From: Prevotella sp.
GTDB taxonomy: Bacteria > Bacteroidota > Bacteroidia > Bacteroidales > Bacteroidaceae
Direction of reading: 5' to 3'
Length of the DNA: 64,000 nucleotides
Assembly (NCBI GenBank): GCA_022511065.1
Contig: JAFLSG010000004.1
Span: 1 to 64,000, forward strand
The stretch's first letter is position 1; the number at the start of each line of letters is the position of its first letter. The notes beneath the pieces were generated by a model. The model did not search any database. It saw only the letters and a list, made by a program, of their open reading frames with translations, and was not told where the DNA came from. Positions 35,038-45,590 of this stretch are shown here, piece by piece. Both the position numbers and the translations under genes were made by a program.

Positions 35038-37905
35038 ATGAAAAGAGAAGACGATAAAATCAATGTATATGGGGCGCGGGTACACAACCTGAAGAACGTG
35101 GATGTGGAGATTCCGCGCCAGTCGCTCACGGTCATCACGGGGCTTAGCGGCTCGGGCAAGTCGTCATTGGCCTTTGACACCATCTTTGCCGAAGGACAAA
35201 GGCGGTATATCGAGACTTTTTCTGCTTATGCCCGCAACTTCCTCGGCGGTATGGAGCGCCCTGATGTGGATAAGATTACGGGACTTTCGCCCGTCATCAG
35301 CATCGAGCAGAAAACGACCAACAAGAATCCCCGCTCCACCGTAGGCACTACCACGGAGGTCTATGACTACATGCGTCTGCTCTTCGCGCGTGCCGGCAAA
35401 GCGTACAGCTATGCCACAGGCGAGGAGATGGTGAAATATACGGAGGAGAAAGTGCTTGACATGATACTCCACGACTACGACGGGAAGAAGATTTTCATCC
35501 TTGCTCCCCTCGTGCGCAGCCGTAAGGGACACTATCGCGAACTATTCGAGTCGATGCGTCGCAAGGGCTACCTGAACATCCGCGTGGATGGAGAACTGAA
35601 GGAAATCGTACGGGGCATGAAGGTGGATCGCTACAAGAACCACGATATCGAGGTGGTGATTGACAAGCTGGCCGTCAGCGCCAAGGATGCCGAGCGGCTG
35701 AAAAAGTCCGTATCCATCGCGATGCGACAGGGCGACGGACTGATTCTCATCCTCGACAAGGATACAGGAACCATCAAGCATTTCTCCAAGCGCCTGATGT
35801 GTCCCACGACGGGCATCAGCTATGGCGACCCTGCGCCCAACAAGTTCTCGTTCAACTCACCGATGGGTGCCTGCCCGCATTGCAAGGGGCTCGGCGTCAT
35901 CAACCTGATAGACCTCGACAAAGTGATGCCCGACAAGAAGCTCAGCATCCACGAAGGGGGCATCACGCCGCTCGGGAAATACAAGAACCAGATGATATTC
36001 TGGCAGATAGAGGCGATACTCAAAAAACACGACTGCGACCTAAAGACGCCCATCAAGGACATCCCCAACGAGGCGATGACGGAGATACTCTATGGTGCGT
36101 TGGAGAACGTGCGCATTGACAAAGACCTGGTTCACACTTCGAGCGACTATTTCATTGCCTTCGACGGCATCATCAAATACCTGCGCAACGTGATGGAAAA
36201 CGACGACTCCGCCGCTGGGCAGAAGTGGGCAGACCAGTTCCTTGCCGAGGCGGAATGCCCGGAATGCCACGGTCAGCGGCTCAACCGCGAGGCGCTTTCC
36301 TACCGCATTTGGGACAAGAACATCTCCGAACTCGCTGCGATGGATATCACCGAACTGCGCGAATGGCTCGACCACGTGGAGGAACACCTTGACCATCAGC
36401 AGCGGCAGATAGCCACGGAGATTCTGAAAGAAATCCGCACGCGCCTTGACTTCTTGCTCGAGGTTGGACTCGACTACCTCTCGCTCAACCGCCAATCGGC
36501 AAGTCTCTCGGGCGGTGAGAGCCAGCGCATACGCCTCGCCACGCAAATCGGCTCGCAACTCGTGAACGTGCTATACATTCTTGACGAACCGAGCATCGGT
36601 CTGCATCAGCGTGACAACCAACGACTCATCAAGTCGCTCAAAGAGTTGCGCGACCTCGGCAATACGGTCATTGTCGTGGAACATGACCAAGATATGATGC
36701 TCAATGCCGACTATATCGTGGACATCGGTCCTCGTGCAGGGCGCAAGGGTGGCGAGGTGGTGTTCCAAGGAACACCCGAGGCGATGCTGAAAACCGACAC
36801 CATCACCGCGGAATACCTGAACGGCAAGCGGAAGATAGAGGTGCCTGACCGCACGGAAGAGAACGGGAAAACAGGAAAGGGCAAGGTGACGAGGCGAGCC
36901 GGAAGTGGCAAGAGTCTCATCATCCGAGGGGCATCGGGCAACAACCTGAAGCACGTGGATGTGGAATTCCCGCTCGGCAAACTCATCGTCGTGACGGGTG
37001 TCAGCGGCTCGGGCAAATCCACCCTCATCAACGAGACCCTGCAACCGATACTCTCGCAGCATTTCTACCGCTCGCTGAAGAAGCCGATGCCTTACGATGC
37101 CGTGGAGGGATTAGAACATATCGACAAAGTTGTCAATGTGGATCAGTCGCCACTCGGTCGCACGCCCCGCTCCAATCCCGCTACTTACACGGGCGTATTC
37201 TCCGACATCCGCAACCTGTTCGTCAATTTGCCCGAGGCGAAAATCCGTGGCTACAAACCGGGGCGCTTCTCGTTCAACGTGAAGGAGGGGCGTTGCGAAA
37301 CCTGCGGCGGCAACGGTTACAAGACGATTGAGATGAATTTCCTGCCCGATATCCAAGTGCCTTGCGAGGAATGCCACGGCAAGCGATACAAGCGCGAGAC
37401 GCTTGAGGTGCGCTACAAGGGCAAGTCTATCGCCGATGTGCTTGATATGACCATCAACCAGGCGGTGGAGTTCTTCGAGAATGTGCCTGATATCCTCCGC
37501 AAAATCAAGACCATTCAGGATGTCGGTTTAGGCTACATCAAGCTCGGTCAGCCCTCCACCACCCTCTCCGGCGGTGAGAGTCAGCGCGTGAAACTCGCCA
37601 CCGAACTATCGAAAAAAGACACGGGCAAAACGCTCTATATCCTCGATGAGCCGACCACCGGTCTCCATTTCGAGGATATCCGCATTCTGATGGATGTGCT
37701 GCAACGCCTCGTGGATCGCGGCAATACGGTCATCATCATCGAGCATAACCTCGATGTCATCAAGCTTGCCGACCATATCATCGACATGGGACCCGAAGGC
37801 GGGCGCAAGGGTGGCACCGTGCTTTCTGCGGGAACGCCTGAGGAGGTGGCGAAGAGCAAGAAGGGTTATACGCCGAAATTCTTGAAGGATGTGCTGAAAT
37901 CGTAA
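35038..37905 (+). CDS. uvrA: UvrA, excinuclease ABC subunit A
   Basis: 955 aa, full length. Two ABC ATPase modules: Walker [14 protein letters not shown] and [13 protein letters not shown], with signature [13 protein letters not shown] and [13 protein letters not shown]. Zinc-binding Cys pairs are at [22 protein letters not shown] and CEECHGKR. UvrA dimers find bulky DNA lesions and load UvrB in nucleotide excision repair. A Lys/Gly-rich insert near residue 605-625 separates the halves. The ATG lies in TGAGGAATG right after the upstream stop, so translation is probably coupled. Confidence 0.98.
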   Translation: MKREDDKINVYGARVHNLKNVDVEIPRQSLTVITGLSGSGKSSLAFDTIFAEGQRRYIETFSAYARNFLGGMERPDVDKITGLSPVISIEQKTTNKNPRSTVGTTTEVYDYMRLLFARAGKAYSYATGEEMVKYTEEKVLDMILHDYDGKKIFILAPLVRSRKGHYRELFESMRRKGYLNIRVDGELKEIVRGMKVDRYKNHDIEVVIDKLAVSAKDAERLKKSVSIAMRQGDGLILILDKDTGTIKHFSKRLMCPTTGISYGDPAPNKFSFNSPMGACPHCKGLGVINLIDLDKVMPDKKLSIHEGGITPLGKYKNQMIFWQIEAILKKHDCDLKTPIKDIPNEAMTEILYGALENVRIDKDLVHTSSDYFIAFDGIIKYLRNVMENDDSAAGQKWADQFLAEAECPECHGQRLNREALSYRIWDKNISELAAMDITELREWLDHVEEHLDHQQRQIATEILKEIRTRLDFLLEVGLDYLSLNRQSASLSGGESQRIRLATQIGSQLVNVLYILDEPSIGLHQRDNQRLIKSLKELRDLGNTVIVVEHDQDMMLNADYIVDIGPRAGRKGGEVVFQGTPEAMLKTDTITAEYLNGKRKIEVPDRTEENGKTGKGKVTRRAGSGKSLIIRGASGNNLKHVDVEFPLGKLIVVTGVSGSGKSTLINETLQPILSQHFYRSLKKPMPYDAVEGLEHIDKVVNVDQSPLGRTPRSNPATYTGVFSDIRNLFVNLPEAKIRGYKPGRFSFNVKEGRCETCGGNGYKTIEMNFLPDIQVPCEECHGKRYKRETLEVRYKGKSIADVLDMTINQAVEFFENVPDILRKIKTIQDVGLGYIKLGQPSTTLSGGESQRVKLATELSKKDTGKTLYILDEPTTGLHFEDIRILMDVLQRLVDRGNTVIIIEHNLDVIKLADHIIDMGPEGGRKGGTVLSAGTPEEVAKSKKGYTPKFLKDVLKS

Positions 37906-37910
37906 GGGAG

Positions 37911-37948
37911 ACAAGAAGGCTTCTTATATCAATAAGAAGCCTTCTTGT
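37911..37948. terminator. Hairpin after uvrA, 17-bp stem
   Basis: Perfect 17-bp complement (37911-37927 with 37932-37948), 4-base loop. No long T-run follows on either strand. Likely bidirectional, serving uvrA and the convergent nuo operon. Confidence 0.65.
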
Positions 37949-37973
37949 CCAAATAACAAAACTGTTTATAAAA

Positions 37974-38011
37974 ACGGCAGGGCATCTTACCAAAATAAGA
38001 TGCCCTGCCGT
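37974..38011. terminator. Second convergent hairpin, 16-bp stem
   Basis: Perfect 16-bp complement (37974-37989 with 37996-38011) with a 6-base loop. On the minus strand it is followed by TTTTATAAAC, giving a plausible terminator for nuo transcripts. Confidence 0.65.
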
Positions 38012-38022
38012 GTATTTTGAAA

Positions 38023-38053
38023 GAAGCCTCCAAACGGTGCGTTTGGAGGCTTC
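38023..38053. terminator. Third hairpin, 14-bp stem, sharing an intergenic 19-mer
   Basis: GAAGCCTCCAAACG (38023-38036) pairs with 38040-38053 around GTG. The left arm is part of a 19-mer also found at 27045-27063. GAGGCTTCAAACG follows again shortly downstream. Confidence 0.5.
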
Positions 38054-38104
38054 AAACAAGGTGAAAGGAGGCTTCAAACGAAACGAATTCAGCCTCCCTA
38101 TAAT

Positions 38105-39529
38105 TTACATTCCTGCTGCAGCAATCCACTCATAGATGCACGAGCAGACACCGAAGAGGGCAACGCCGGCCGTGCAGAGGGCGAGAGCAGCCTTGGTGGC
38201 GCAGTCGCTCTGGAAGGTGGGCAACGGGCTGTCGGTCTTCGTGATATACATCGCCTTCACAATAAGCAGGTAGTAATAGAGTGATACCACCGTATTGATC
38301 AAAGCCACGAACACCACAAAGTATGCGGCGGCGGAGCCTTGCTGCGCAGCAGCCATGAACACGAAGAACTTCGAGAACATACCTGCGAACGGCGGAATAC
38401 CTGCCAAAGAGAACAGGGCGAGCGTCATCAAGAACGAGAGTTTCGGATTCGTCTGATAGAAACCATTGTAGGCTGCCATGTCCGTGCGACCACCATTCTG
38501 CTGCTCTACCACGTTGATGACGGTGAACACCGCCATGTTAGCCACCACATAGACAAGCACGTAGTATGTAAGTGCTGCCACGCTGATGCCGCCATTGCCC
38601 ACCACAGCCAACATAATGTAGCCGGCCTGCGAGATGGAACTGAACGCCATGAAGCGCTTGAGCGCGGTCTGACGGATGGCGAAAAGGTTAGCAATCGTGA
38701 TGGAAAGCACGATGACGATATAGAGCAGATACTCCCAATACTCCACCAACGGCTGGAACACCTTGATGAGAATGATGCACAGCGTCAGCGCAGCCGCGCC
38801 CTTGGAGACAACGCTCAGGTAACCCGTGACGGGTGTCGGAGCACCCTCGTAGGTGTCGGCAGTCCAGAAATGGAACGGCACAAGTGAAATCTTGAAGCCG
38901 AGACCGCTGAAGAAGAACACCAATCCCATGATTGCCAACGGCGTGGCGGAGATGGTGGCAGCCACATCGTCAAAGTAGAGCGTGCCGGCTGCGGCATAGA
39001 TGAACGAGATACCGTAAAGCATCACACCACTGGAGAACGTAGCGACCAAGATGTACTTGGCAGCACCTTCTGCCGAGTTCTTCTTCCACTTGTCGAAAGC
39101 CACGAGGCATGCCATCGGCACGCTCGCCATTTCAAGACCGAGGAAGAACAACAGGAAGTGGCCGCTTGACATCATGACATACATGCCGAGCAGCGTGGAG
39201 AGTACGAGCATATAGAACTCACCCTCTAACTTCTTGACCGTCTGCACCCATGACTGCGCCATGATAACAACAATCAGCGTGCCCACGGTGAGGATGGTTT
39301 TCATCACATTCACAATCGGAGTCGTGACATACAGACCGCCGAAAGCCTCGGCAGGCTCTGCCGTCAGGCATACACCCGTGCCGGCAACCAGCAGCGCAAT
39401 AGTCAGGAAATAGAGCGAATAGCCCTTCACCTGCGTCCTTGCTATCTTGAAATCAGCACAGAAAACGAGAATGAGCGCGAGAACAAGGAATGCCTCGGGA
39501 ATCATTTGTAAGAATTGTCCGTAATTCAT
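38105..39529 (-). CDS. nuoN: NADH-quinone oxidoreductase subunit N
   Basis: 474 aa, about 14 membrane helices, antiporter-like proton-pumping subunit. The Mrp-type core FHFWTADTYEGAPTPVTGYL followed by SVVSKGAA is the family signature with its conserved Lys/Glu. It is the last gene of the nuo operon, with three hairpins after it. The start ATG at 39529 lies 18 bases after the nuoM stop. Confidence 0.95.
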   Translation of the reverse strand: MNYGQFLQMIPEAFLVLALILVFCADFKIARTQVKGYSLYFLTIALLVAGTGVCLTAEPAEAFGGLYVTTPIVNVMKTILTVGTLIVVIMAQSWVQTVKKLEGEFYMLVLSTLLGMYVMMSSGHFLLFFLGLEMASVPMACLVAFDKWKKNSAEGAAKYILVATFSSGVMLYGISFIYAAAGTLYFDDVAATISATPLAIMGLVFFFSGLGFKISLVPFHFWTADTYEGAPTPVTGYLSVVSKGAAALTLCIILIKVFQPLVEYWEYLLYIVIVLSITIANLFAIRQTALKRFMAFSSISQAGYIMLAVVGNGGISVAALTYYVLVYVVANMAVFTVINVVEQQNGGRTDMAAYNGFYQTNPKLSFLMTLALFSLAGIPPFAGMFSKFFVFMAAAQQGSAAAYFVVFVALINTVVSLYYYLLIVKAMYITKTDSPLPTFQSDCATKAALALCTAGVALFGVCSCIYEWIAAAGM

Positions 39530-39547
39530 ATCTTTTGTCCTCCTTGA

Positions 39548-41068
39548 TTACATTACACCAATTGATTGCAGAATGCTGCCGGCAGCAGGGGAAATCATGT
39601 TGCTCACCCAGAAGGGGAAGGAACCAAGTCCTGCCACGCAAGCGATGAGACAGATGACGGCAACGCGCTCGTCCCAGGTTGCATCGGTCAGTTCGAGATA
39701 GTGCTTGTTGGTCACCTCGCCGTAGAGAATCTTGCCTACCACGCGCAGGATATAGACTGCCGTCACGACAATCGACATACAAGCGATGATGGTGGCCACC
39801 ATGCGGAAGGAGTCATTGGGGTCGCCATAGAGCGGCTGCGCACCAAATGAACCTACGAAGATGGTCATCTCAGCGATGAAACCAGAGAAGCCCGGCAGAC
39901 CAAGGTTGGCAAGACCGGCAATCACATAGCCCACGGAGAGGAACGGCATGATCTTCATCAGACCGCCCAACTCACGGATGTCACGCGTGTGCGTACGACC
40001 ATAAATCATACCGATGAGGGCAAAGAAGAGTGCCGTCATCAGACCGTGAGAGAGCATCTGCAAGATAGCACCCGTCACAGCCGTCTGGCTCATCATCAGC
40101 AAGGCGAAGAGCACAAGTCCGCAGTGAGACACTGAAGAGTAGGCATTGATATACTTCAGGTCGGTCTGCACACAAGCGGAAAGTGCGCCATAAACCACTG
40201 AGATAGTCGTCAGTATCAGGAAAATCCATGAGAGATCCTGGGCAGCCTCAGGCAACAGGAACATTGCCACGCGGAAACAGCCATAGCCTCCGAGTTTCAT
40301 CAACACACCGGCATGGAGCATCGACACGGCGGTAGGCGCGGAAGCGTGACCGTCGGGAGACCATGTGTGGAACGGGAACAGTGCGCCAAGCACACCGAAA
40401 CCGATGAAGATGAATGGGAAGAAAATGTTCTGAATCCAGCCTGGAATGGCGTGGGCGGCAGCGATAGCATTCACATCAAAGGTGTAAGTGCCGCTATACT
40501 GGCCATTGAAATAGTAAATGCCGAGCAGACCGAGAATCAGCAGGGCGGAACCACCCATCAGCATCAGGGTCAGCTTCATGGCAGAATACTCCTTATGGCC
40601 GCTGCCCCATACACCGATGAGCAAGTACATCGGGATGAGTGCCACCTCATAGAACATGAACATCGTGAAGAGGTCGGTGCTGATGAAGAAGCCATACACA
40701 CCCGTGCTCAGCAGGGTGAACCAAAGGAAATACTCCTTCGTCAGCGGCTTCAGTTGCCAAGAGGCAAACGTACCCGTGAACACGATGATGCTCGACAGGA
40801 GCAGCATCACGACAGAGATACCATCAACGCCCACCGAATAGGCAATGTTCAGCGGTGCAAACCAAGGCGTGCTGTAGGTCAGCAGCATTTCCGCCGTGTT
40901 GCCGGCAGCCCGCTGCTGAATGAAATAGACCGTCAGCCAGACGGAGAGTGCAAGCAGGCACGAGGCACCCGTCACCATCACACCGCGCACCTGATTGAGC
41001 GACTTCGCCAACCAGAGGCAAAGCAGCATCAGCGCGGGGATTACTACGAATAGACTTAATATACTCAT
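39548..41068 (-). CDS. nuoM: NADH-quinone oxidoreductase subunit M
   Basis: 506 aa polytopic antiporter-like subunit. Signatures: FHTWSPDGHASAPTAVSML, then HAGVLMKLGGYG, and the central Glu-containing helix FTMFMFYEVALIPMYLLIG. It forms one of the three proton channels of the membrane arm of complex I. It starts 4 bases after the nuoL stop, so translation is probably coupled. Confidence 0.96.
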   Translation of the reverse strand: MSILSLFVVIPALMLLCLWLAKSLNQVRGVMVTGASCLLALSVWLTVYFIQQRAAGNTAEMLLTYSTPWFAPLNIAYSVGVDGISVVMLLLSSIIVFTGTFASWQLKPLTKEYFLWFTLLSTGVYGFFISTDLFTMFMFYEVALIPMYLLIGVWGSGHKEYSAMKLTLMLMGGSALLILGLLGIYYFNGQYSGTYTFDVNAIAAAHAIPGWIQNIFFPFIFIGFGVLGALFPFHTWSPDGHASAPTAVSMLHAGVLMKLGGYGCFRVAMFLLPEAAQDLSWIFLILTTISVVYGALSACVQTDLKYINAYSSVSHCGLVLFALLMMSQTAVTGAILQMLSHGLMTALFFALIGMIYGRTHTRDIRELGGLMKIMPFLSVGYVIAGLANLGLPGFSGFIAEMTIFVGSFGAQPLYGDPNDSFRMVATIIACMSIVVTAVYILRVVGKILYGEVTNKHYLELTDATWDERVAVICLIACVAGLGSFPFWVSNMISPAAGSILQSIGVM

Positions 41069-41072
41069 ATCT

Positions 41073-43064
41073 TTAGATGCATAAAAGGATTAATGTTAAT
41101 GCCACCGTACCGGTGAGGAACCAAACGGCATACTGACGGACATCGCCACTCTGCCACGGGCGGATGCTCTCACCTGCCTCGTTAGCGCCCCACGCAAGGA
41201 AATCAAACGTTCCGTCCACCACATGGCGGTCGAACCACGCAATAGGTGTGGAAACAAGTGCGAAGATAACCCGGTGCGTAACGAACTGCCAGATCTCGTC
41301 CTGATAGAAACGCTTGTAAGCAGCACGATGCAGACGCGGGAACTTCTGATACAGACGGTCGGCAATCGGCTGACTCTCGCCCTTATAGATATAGGTGGCG
41401 AGGCAGATGCTCAGAATGGCGATCACCGTGGAAGTGAGGGCAATCTGCGTGTCGAAGTGGATATTGTACTGCTGACCGCTTGCGGTAACGAATGAACCGA
41501 ACGAACCGCCCCACCCTGCAAAGCCTGCGATGGTAGTGTAGATACCCACGCCAAGCGTTATCACGGTAAGTACAATCAGCGGAACGGTCATCGTCAGCGG
41601 AGCCTCATGGGGCGTGTGGTGCTTGTGAGCCTCCACATTCTCTGTACCCCAGAAGATGCCGTAGTACAGACGGAACATATAGAATGCCGTCATGGCGGCA
41701 ATACCCGTCATAATCCACCCCGTCCAAGGACTGTAGGCGAAGCAAGCGGAAATAATCTCATCCTTCGAGCTGAAACCCGAGAAGAAAGGAATACCCGCAA
41801 TGGCCAGACAGCTGATAAGGAACGTAACGTGGGTTATCGGCATGTACTTGCGGAGACCACCCATCAGCGCCATCTCATTGGAATGAACCGCATGGATAAT
41901 GCAACCCGCACCAAGGAACAGGCACGCCTTGAACATAGCATGGGTGAACAGGTGGAACATACTTGCCATATAGCCAAGCTGTGCATGGTTGTCGAGAACG
42001 ACACCTTCCTCATGCGCCGGCAGGCAGACACCCAAAGCCACCATCATGAATGCAATCTGCGAAATCGTAGAGAATGCGAGCACGCGCTTGATGTCCGTCT
42101 GGGCACAAGCCACGGCAGCGGCATAGAAGGCGGTAAACACACCCACCCATACCACGATGCTCAGCGAATGCGGAGCATACTCAATCCACAACGGGAACAT
42201 ACGGGCAATCTGGAACACACCCGCAACCACCATCGTAGCAGCATGAATAAGCGCAGACACAGGGGTCGGGCCTTCCATGGCATCAGGCAGCCAGATGTGC
42301 AACGGGAACATGGCGGACTTACCGGCACCACCGATGAACATCAGTACCAATGCAGTGGGGATAATAAGACCTCCGGCGGCAATCGCCTTTGCCATGTTAC
42401 CCTCGATAAACGGCGTAGTGCCCTGCCCCATCACGATGTCACCTGCAAAGGAGAAACTGAACGACTCGGTGAAGTAACCGAATGTCAGAATACCGATGAG
42501 GAAGAACATATCCGCGAAGCGGGTCACGATAAACGCCTTCTTACTTGCGGCAATGGCAGGCTTCAACGGATAGTAGAAGCCGATGAGCAGGTAGGAGCTG
42601 ACACCCACAAGCTCCCAGAACATATACATCTGGAAGATGTTGGTAGCAAGCACCAGTCCGAGCATGGACATCGTGAAGAGGGAAAGATAGGCGTAATAAC
42701 GCTGGAATCCCTTCTCGCCATGCATATAGCCGAATGAGTAGATATGCACCATCAGCGACACCGTGGAGATGACAATGAGCATCATCACCGAAATCGGGTC
42801 GAGCAATATGCCGAGGTCGAAGTTCAGGCTTCCCAACGGCAACCAAGTGAAGTTATACGGCACAATCGTCTGGTAAACGCCGTTCACGCGGTCAGCCGTG
42901 AAATACTGAAACGCAGTGATATACGACAGAACCGTAACGAGGCCAAGTGAGCAGGTGCCGATGAGTCCGGCAACCTTGTGCTGCATCTTCATGCCGGCCA
43001 GTCCCAGAACAAGGAACGACAGCAGCGGCAGAAGCAGGATAAATATTGAATAACTATATTCCAT
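41073..43064 (-). CDS. nuoL: NADH-quinone oxidoreductase subunit L
   Basis: 663 aa, the largest antiporter-like subunit, with an extended C-terminus for the lateral helix (about 540-663). Signatures: FWELVGVSSYLLIGFYY and KSAMFPLHIWLPDAMEGPTP followed by VSALIHAATMV. It occupies the distal end of the membrane arm. The nuoK stop precedes its start by 16 bases. Confidence 0.96.
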   Translation of the reverse strand: MEYSYSIFILLLPLLSFLVLGLAGMKMQHKVAGLIGTCSLGLVTVLSYITAFQYFTADRVNGVYQTIVPYNFTWLPLGSLNFDLGILLDPISVMMLIVISTVSLMVHIYSFGYMHGEKGFQRYYAYLSLFTMSMLGLVLATNIFQMYMFWELVGVSSYLLIGFYYPLKPAIAASKKAFIVTRFADMFFLIGILTFGYFTESFSFSFAGDIVMGQGTTPFIEGNMAKAIAAGGLIIPTALVLMFIGGAGKSAMFPLHIWLPDAMEGPTPVSALIHAATMVVAGVFQIARMFPLWIEYAPHSLSIVVWVGVFTAFYAAAVACAQTDIKRVLAFSTISQIAFMMVALGVCLPAHEEGVVLDNHAQLGYMASMFHLFTHAMFKACLFLGAGCIIHAVHSNEMALMGGLRKYMPITHVTFLISCLAIAGIPFFSGFSSKDEIISACFAYSPWTGWIMTGIAAMTAFYMFRLYYGIFWGTENVEAHKHHTPHEAPLTMTVPLIVLTVITLGVGIYTTIAGFAGWGGSFGSFVTASGQQYNIHFDTQIALTSTVIAILSICLATYIYKGESQPIADRLYQKFPRLHRAAYKRFYQDEIWQFVTHRVIFALVSTPIAWFDRHVVDGTFDFLAWGANEAGESIRPWQSGDVRQYAVWFLTGTVALTLILLCI

Positions 43065-43080
43065 AATCTTTCAGTCGTTT

Positions 43081-43389
43081 TTATCGTTTCATATTCTGAA
43101 TACTATCCACATTGTCGCTGTTGAAGTTGCGATAGACATTGATGATAATCGCAATGGCGACAGCAGTCTCAGCAGCGGCAACGCCGATGCCGAAGAGCGA
43201 CATGAAGAAGCCCTCCAACTGTCCGGGGAACAACAGGCGGTTGAACGCGGCGAAGTTAATCTCTACCGCATTGAGCACCAACTCCACGGAAATGAGCATC
43301 GCAAGCAGGTTTCGGCGGGTGATGAAGCCATAGACACCGATGAAGAACAAAAGTGCGCTAAGCACGAAATAACACTGTACGGGTACCAT
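43081..43389 (-). CDS. nuoK: NADH-quinone oxidoreductase subunit K
   Basis: 102 aa, three membrane helices. The conserved SVELVLNAVEINF carries the buried Glu of helix 2 and GVAAAETAVAIAI that of helix 3, both part of the proton path near the quinone-coupling region. Typical length. It follows nuoJ by 3 bases. Confidence 0.95.
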   Translation of the reverse strand: MVPVQCYFVLSALLFFIGVYGFITRRNLLAMLISVELVLNAVEINFAAFNRLLFPGQLEGFFMSLFGIGVAAAETAVAIAIIINVYRNFNSDNVDSIQNMKR

Positions 43390-43392
43390 AAC

Positions 43393-43911
43393 TTATTCCT
43401 CCTCCTTTCTTGCAACAACCAGTCCGCCAATGATGCAGGCCAGCAGGAACACCGAGATAAACTCAAACGGAAGCACCCACTGATACTTGCCGGCACCGAG
43501 CAGGGCGTGTCCGATTTCTGCCATCGGCACTTCTGCATCAGCCACCTGCGCAGCGGCGCAAATAAAGTGGTTCTTGAGCAGCACGAGCGTCACCGTAAGC
43601 AGTCCAGCGAGCGAGAGAATCGCCCCATAGACCACGCGGCTACCCTTCATCCGCTCAATGAGTCCTTGAAGGGAACGCTTGCCCACCAACTGGATGGCGA
43701 ATACATAAAGCATCGTCACACCACCGGCATAAACGGCAATCTGGGCTGCGCCTAAGAATGTATAGTCGAGCAGGAAGTAAAGACCTGCCACGCCAAAGAG
43801 CACGAACAACAGGAACGTTGCGGCTCGCATGATTCGCTTCGTCGTCACACACAACACGGCAGAACCGAGAATGACAACGGCGAGAATGATAAACATGACC
43901 ATATTTGCCAT
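43393..43911 (-). CDS. nuoJ: NADH-quinone oxidoreductase subunit J
   Basis: 172 aa from the ATG at 43909-43911. A GTG at 43920 overlapping the nuoI stop (GTGA) is an alternative giving 175 aa and translational coupling. Five hydrophobic helices; AAQIAVYAGGVTMLYVFAIQ is the NuoJ signature with its pi-bulge Gly-Gly. It lies in the membrane arm next to NuoK. Confidence 0.92.
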   Translation of the reverse strand: MANMVMFIILAVVILGSAVLCVTTKRIMRAATFLLFVLFGVAGLYFLLDYTFLGAAQIAVYAGGVTMLYVFAIQLVGKRSLQGLIERMKGSRVVYGAILSLAGLLTVTLVLLKNHFICAAAQVADAEVPMAEIGHALLGAGKYQWVLPFEFISVFLLACIIGGLVVARKEEE

Positions 43912-43916
43912 AATCG

Positions 43917-44462
43917 TCACTTCGTCTTGGTGTTAAACTTACCGATAGTCAGTTCCGCACCGCCGTCAATGAGGTTGGGCAATGAGCCACCCTGATAGAC
44001 TTCCTTGTCAAGGTGGAGCACCAACTTGTTGCGGTCGAATACTGCGTTCTCGAAATCATTGGTAAACTCGATTGCGTCGAAGTTGCAGGCGTTGGTACAG
44101 AGCTGGCAGAACATGCAGTCGCCAAGGTCGTACTGATAATCGTCGAGCACCTTCTTTTTCTTGCCCGTCTCGGGATCATCCGCCATGTGAGCCACAATCT
44201 TGATGGTTCCGTTCGGACAGGCTTTCTCGCACAATGTGCAAGCCGTACACTTGTAGGCACCGTCCTCCGCGCGCTTGAACACCAAGCGACCGCGGTGACG
44301 CTTCGATACATGGAGTGTCGTCTTGCGGTTCTCGGGATACTGCTCCGTGGACTTATTGGTAAAGAAGTCCTTGAAGTATTCCTTCCAGGTGACCTTCATA
44401 CCAGTAGCCAGCGTCTTGATGCCGTGCCCGAGTTCTCCGAAATATGATTTATTGTCTTCCAT
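43917..44462 (-). CDS. nuoI: NADH-quinone oxidoreductase subunit I
   Basis: 181 aa peripheral-arm ferredoxin subunit. Two 4Fe-4S motifs: CTACTLCEKACP and CMFCQLCTNACN (N6a and N6b). The second ends in Asn rather than Pro. It passes electrons toward NuoB's N2 cluster. Without NuoEFG in this operon, these are the first clusters an unknown electron-input partner would meet. Confidence 0.95.
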   Translation of the reverse strand: MEDNKSYFGELGHGIKTLATGMKVTWKEYFKDFFTNKSTEQYPENRKTTLHVSKRHRGRLVFKRAEDGAYKCTACTLCEKACPNGTIKIVAHMADDPETGKKKKVLDDYQYDLGDCMFCQLCTNACNFDAIEFTNDFENAVFDRNKLVLHLDKEVYQGGSLPNLIDGGAELTIGKFNTKTK

Positions 44463-44474
44463 TTCTCTTACACC

Positions 44475-45563
44475 TTATTTAATATAAAGACCAAATGCCA
44501 CCACGACGGTCATCAGCACAAGGTTGATAAGTCCGACAGGCATCAGATACTTCCATTCCAACTTCAGGATCTGGTCGATACGCAGACGGGGGAACGTCCA
44601 CTTAATCCACATCAGAATCCATACAAGTGCAAAGGCCTTACCCATGAACCAGACGATGCCGGGGATGTAGTCCATCACCATGTCGAATGCCTCGACACCG
44701 ATATTGATAGGTGCCCAACCGCCGAGGAATACCGTAGCGGCGATACCGGCAATGATGAACAGGTTGAGGAACTCAGCCAGATAGAAGAAACCGAAGCCCA
44801 TACCAGAATACTCGGTATGATGACCTGCGGTCAGCTCACTCTCGGCCTCAGCCATGTCGAACGGGCCACGATTTGCCTCGGCATTACCTGCCACGAGGAA
44901 TACGAGGAAGGCAATGATAGCGGGGATATGTCCCTGGAAGATGAGCCACTTCCACGGGCCTGTCTGCGCCTCCACAATGCCAGACATCTGCATCGTACCC
45001 GTCAGGATGACAGCAGTAATCAGACAGAGGCAGAGCGACATCTCATAGGAAATCATCTGCACGGCACCACGCATGGCAGAAACCACCGAATACTTGTTGT
45101 TAGAACCCCAACCGGCGAGGAAGATACCCACCACGCCAATCGAGGAAATGGCAGTCAGCAGGAACACGCCCACATTGAAGTCGAGCACCGTCGCACCATT
45201 GTTCCAAGGCAGGAACGAGAAAGCACCGACAGAACCGAAAATCACGAGCAGCGGAGCGACAGCATAAAGCAGTTTGTCTGCACGATCCACGAAGAAAATC
45301 TCCTTGATGAGCATCTTCAGCACGTCGGCAAACACCTGCAACAGTCCCCAGTAACCTACGCGCATCGGGCCGAGGCGGCACTGGAAATAAGCGCAGACCT
45401 TGCGCTCCATGAATATCAGCACGATGGCAATCAGCGCATATCCCACGAGGATAGCCGCGCCAACCAACACGCACTCAATCAGTATCGACCAGAAATCTCC
45501 CAATCCGAGGGTTTCCCGGAGAAGAGCGTCGAACCATTGTGTTACAATTGAAAAGTCGAACAT
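44475..45563 (-). CDS. nuoH: NADH-quinone oxidoreductase subunit H
   Basis: 362 aa, eight helices. Quinone-chamber signatures FMERKVCAYFQCRLGPMRVG and FDMAEAESELTAGHHTEYSG; the latter carries the conserved acidic cluster linking quinone reduction to proton pumping. It connects the membrane arm with NuoB and NuoCD. It lies 27 bases after nuoCD in transcription order. Confidence 0.96.
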   Translation of the reverse strand: MFDFSIVTQWFDALLRETLGLGDFWSILIECVLVGAAILVGYALIAIVLIFMERKVCAYFQCRLGPMRVGYWGLLQVFADVLKMLIKEIFFVDRADKLLYAVAPLLVIFGSVGAFSFLPWNNGATVLDFNVGVFLLTAISSIGVVGIFLAGWGSNNKYSVVSAMRGAVQMISYEMSLCLCLITAVILTGTMQMSGIVEAQTGPWKWLIFQGHIPAIIAFLVFLVAGNAEANRGPFDMAEAESELTAGHHTEYSGMGFGFFYLAEFLNLFIIAGIAATVFLGGWAPINIGVEAFDMVMDYIPGIVWFMGKAFALVWILMWIKWTFPRLRIDQILKLEWKYLMPVGLINLVLMTVVVAFGLYIK

Positions 45564-45590
45564 ATTTCTTTCTTTTTCTTAATCCTTAAA

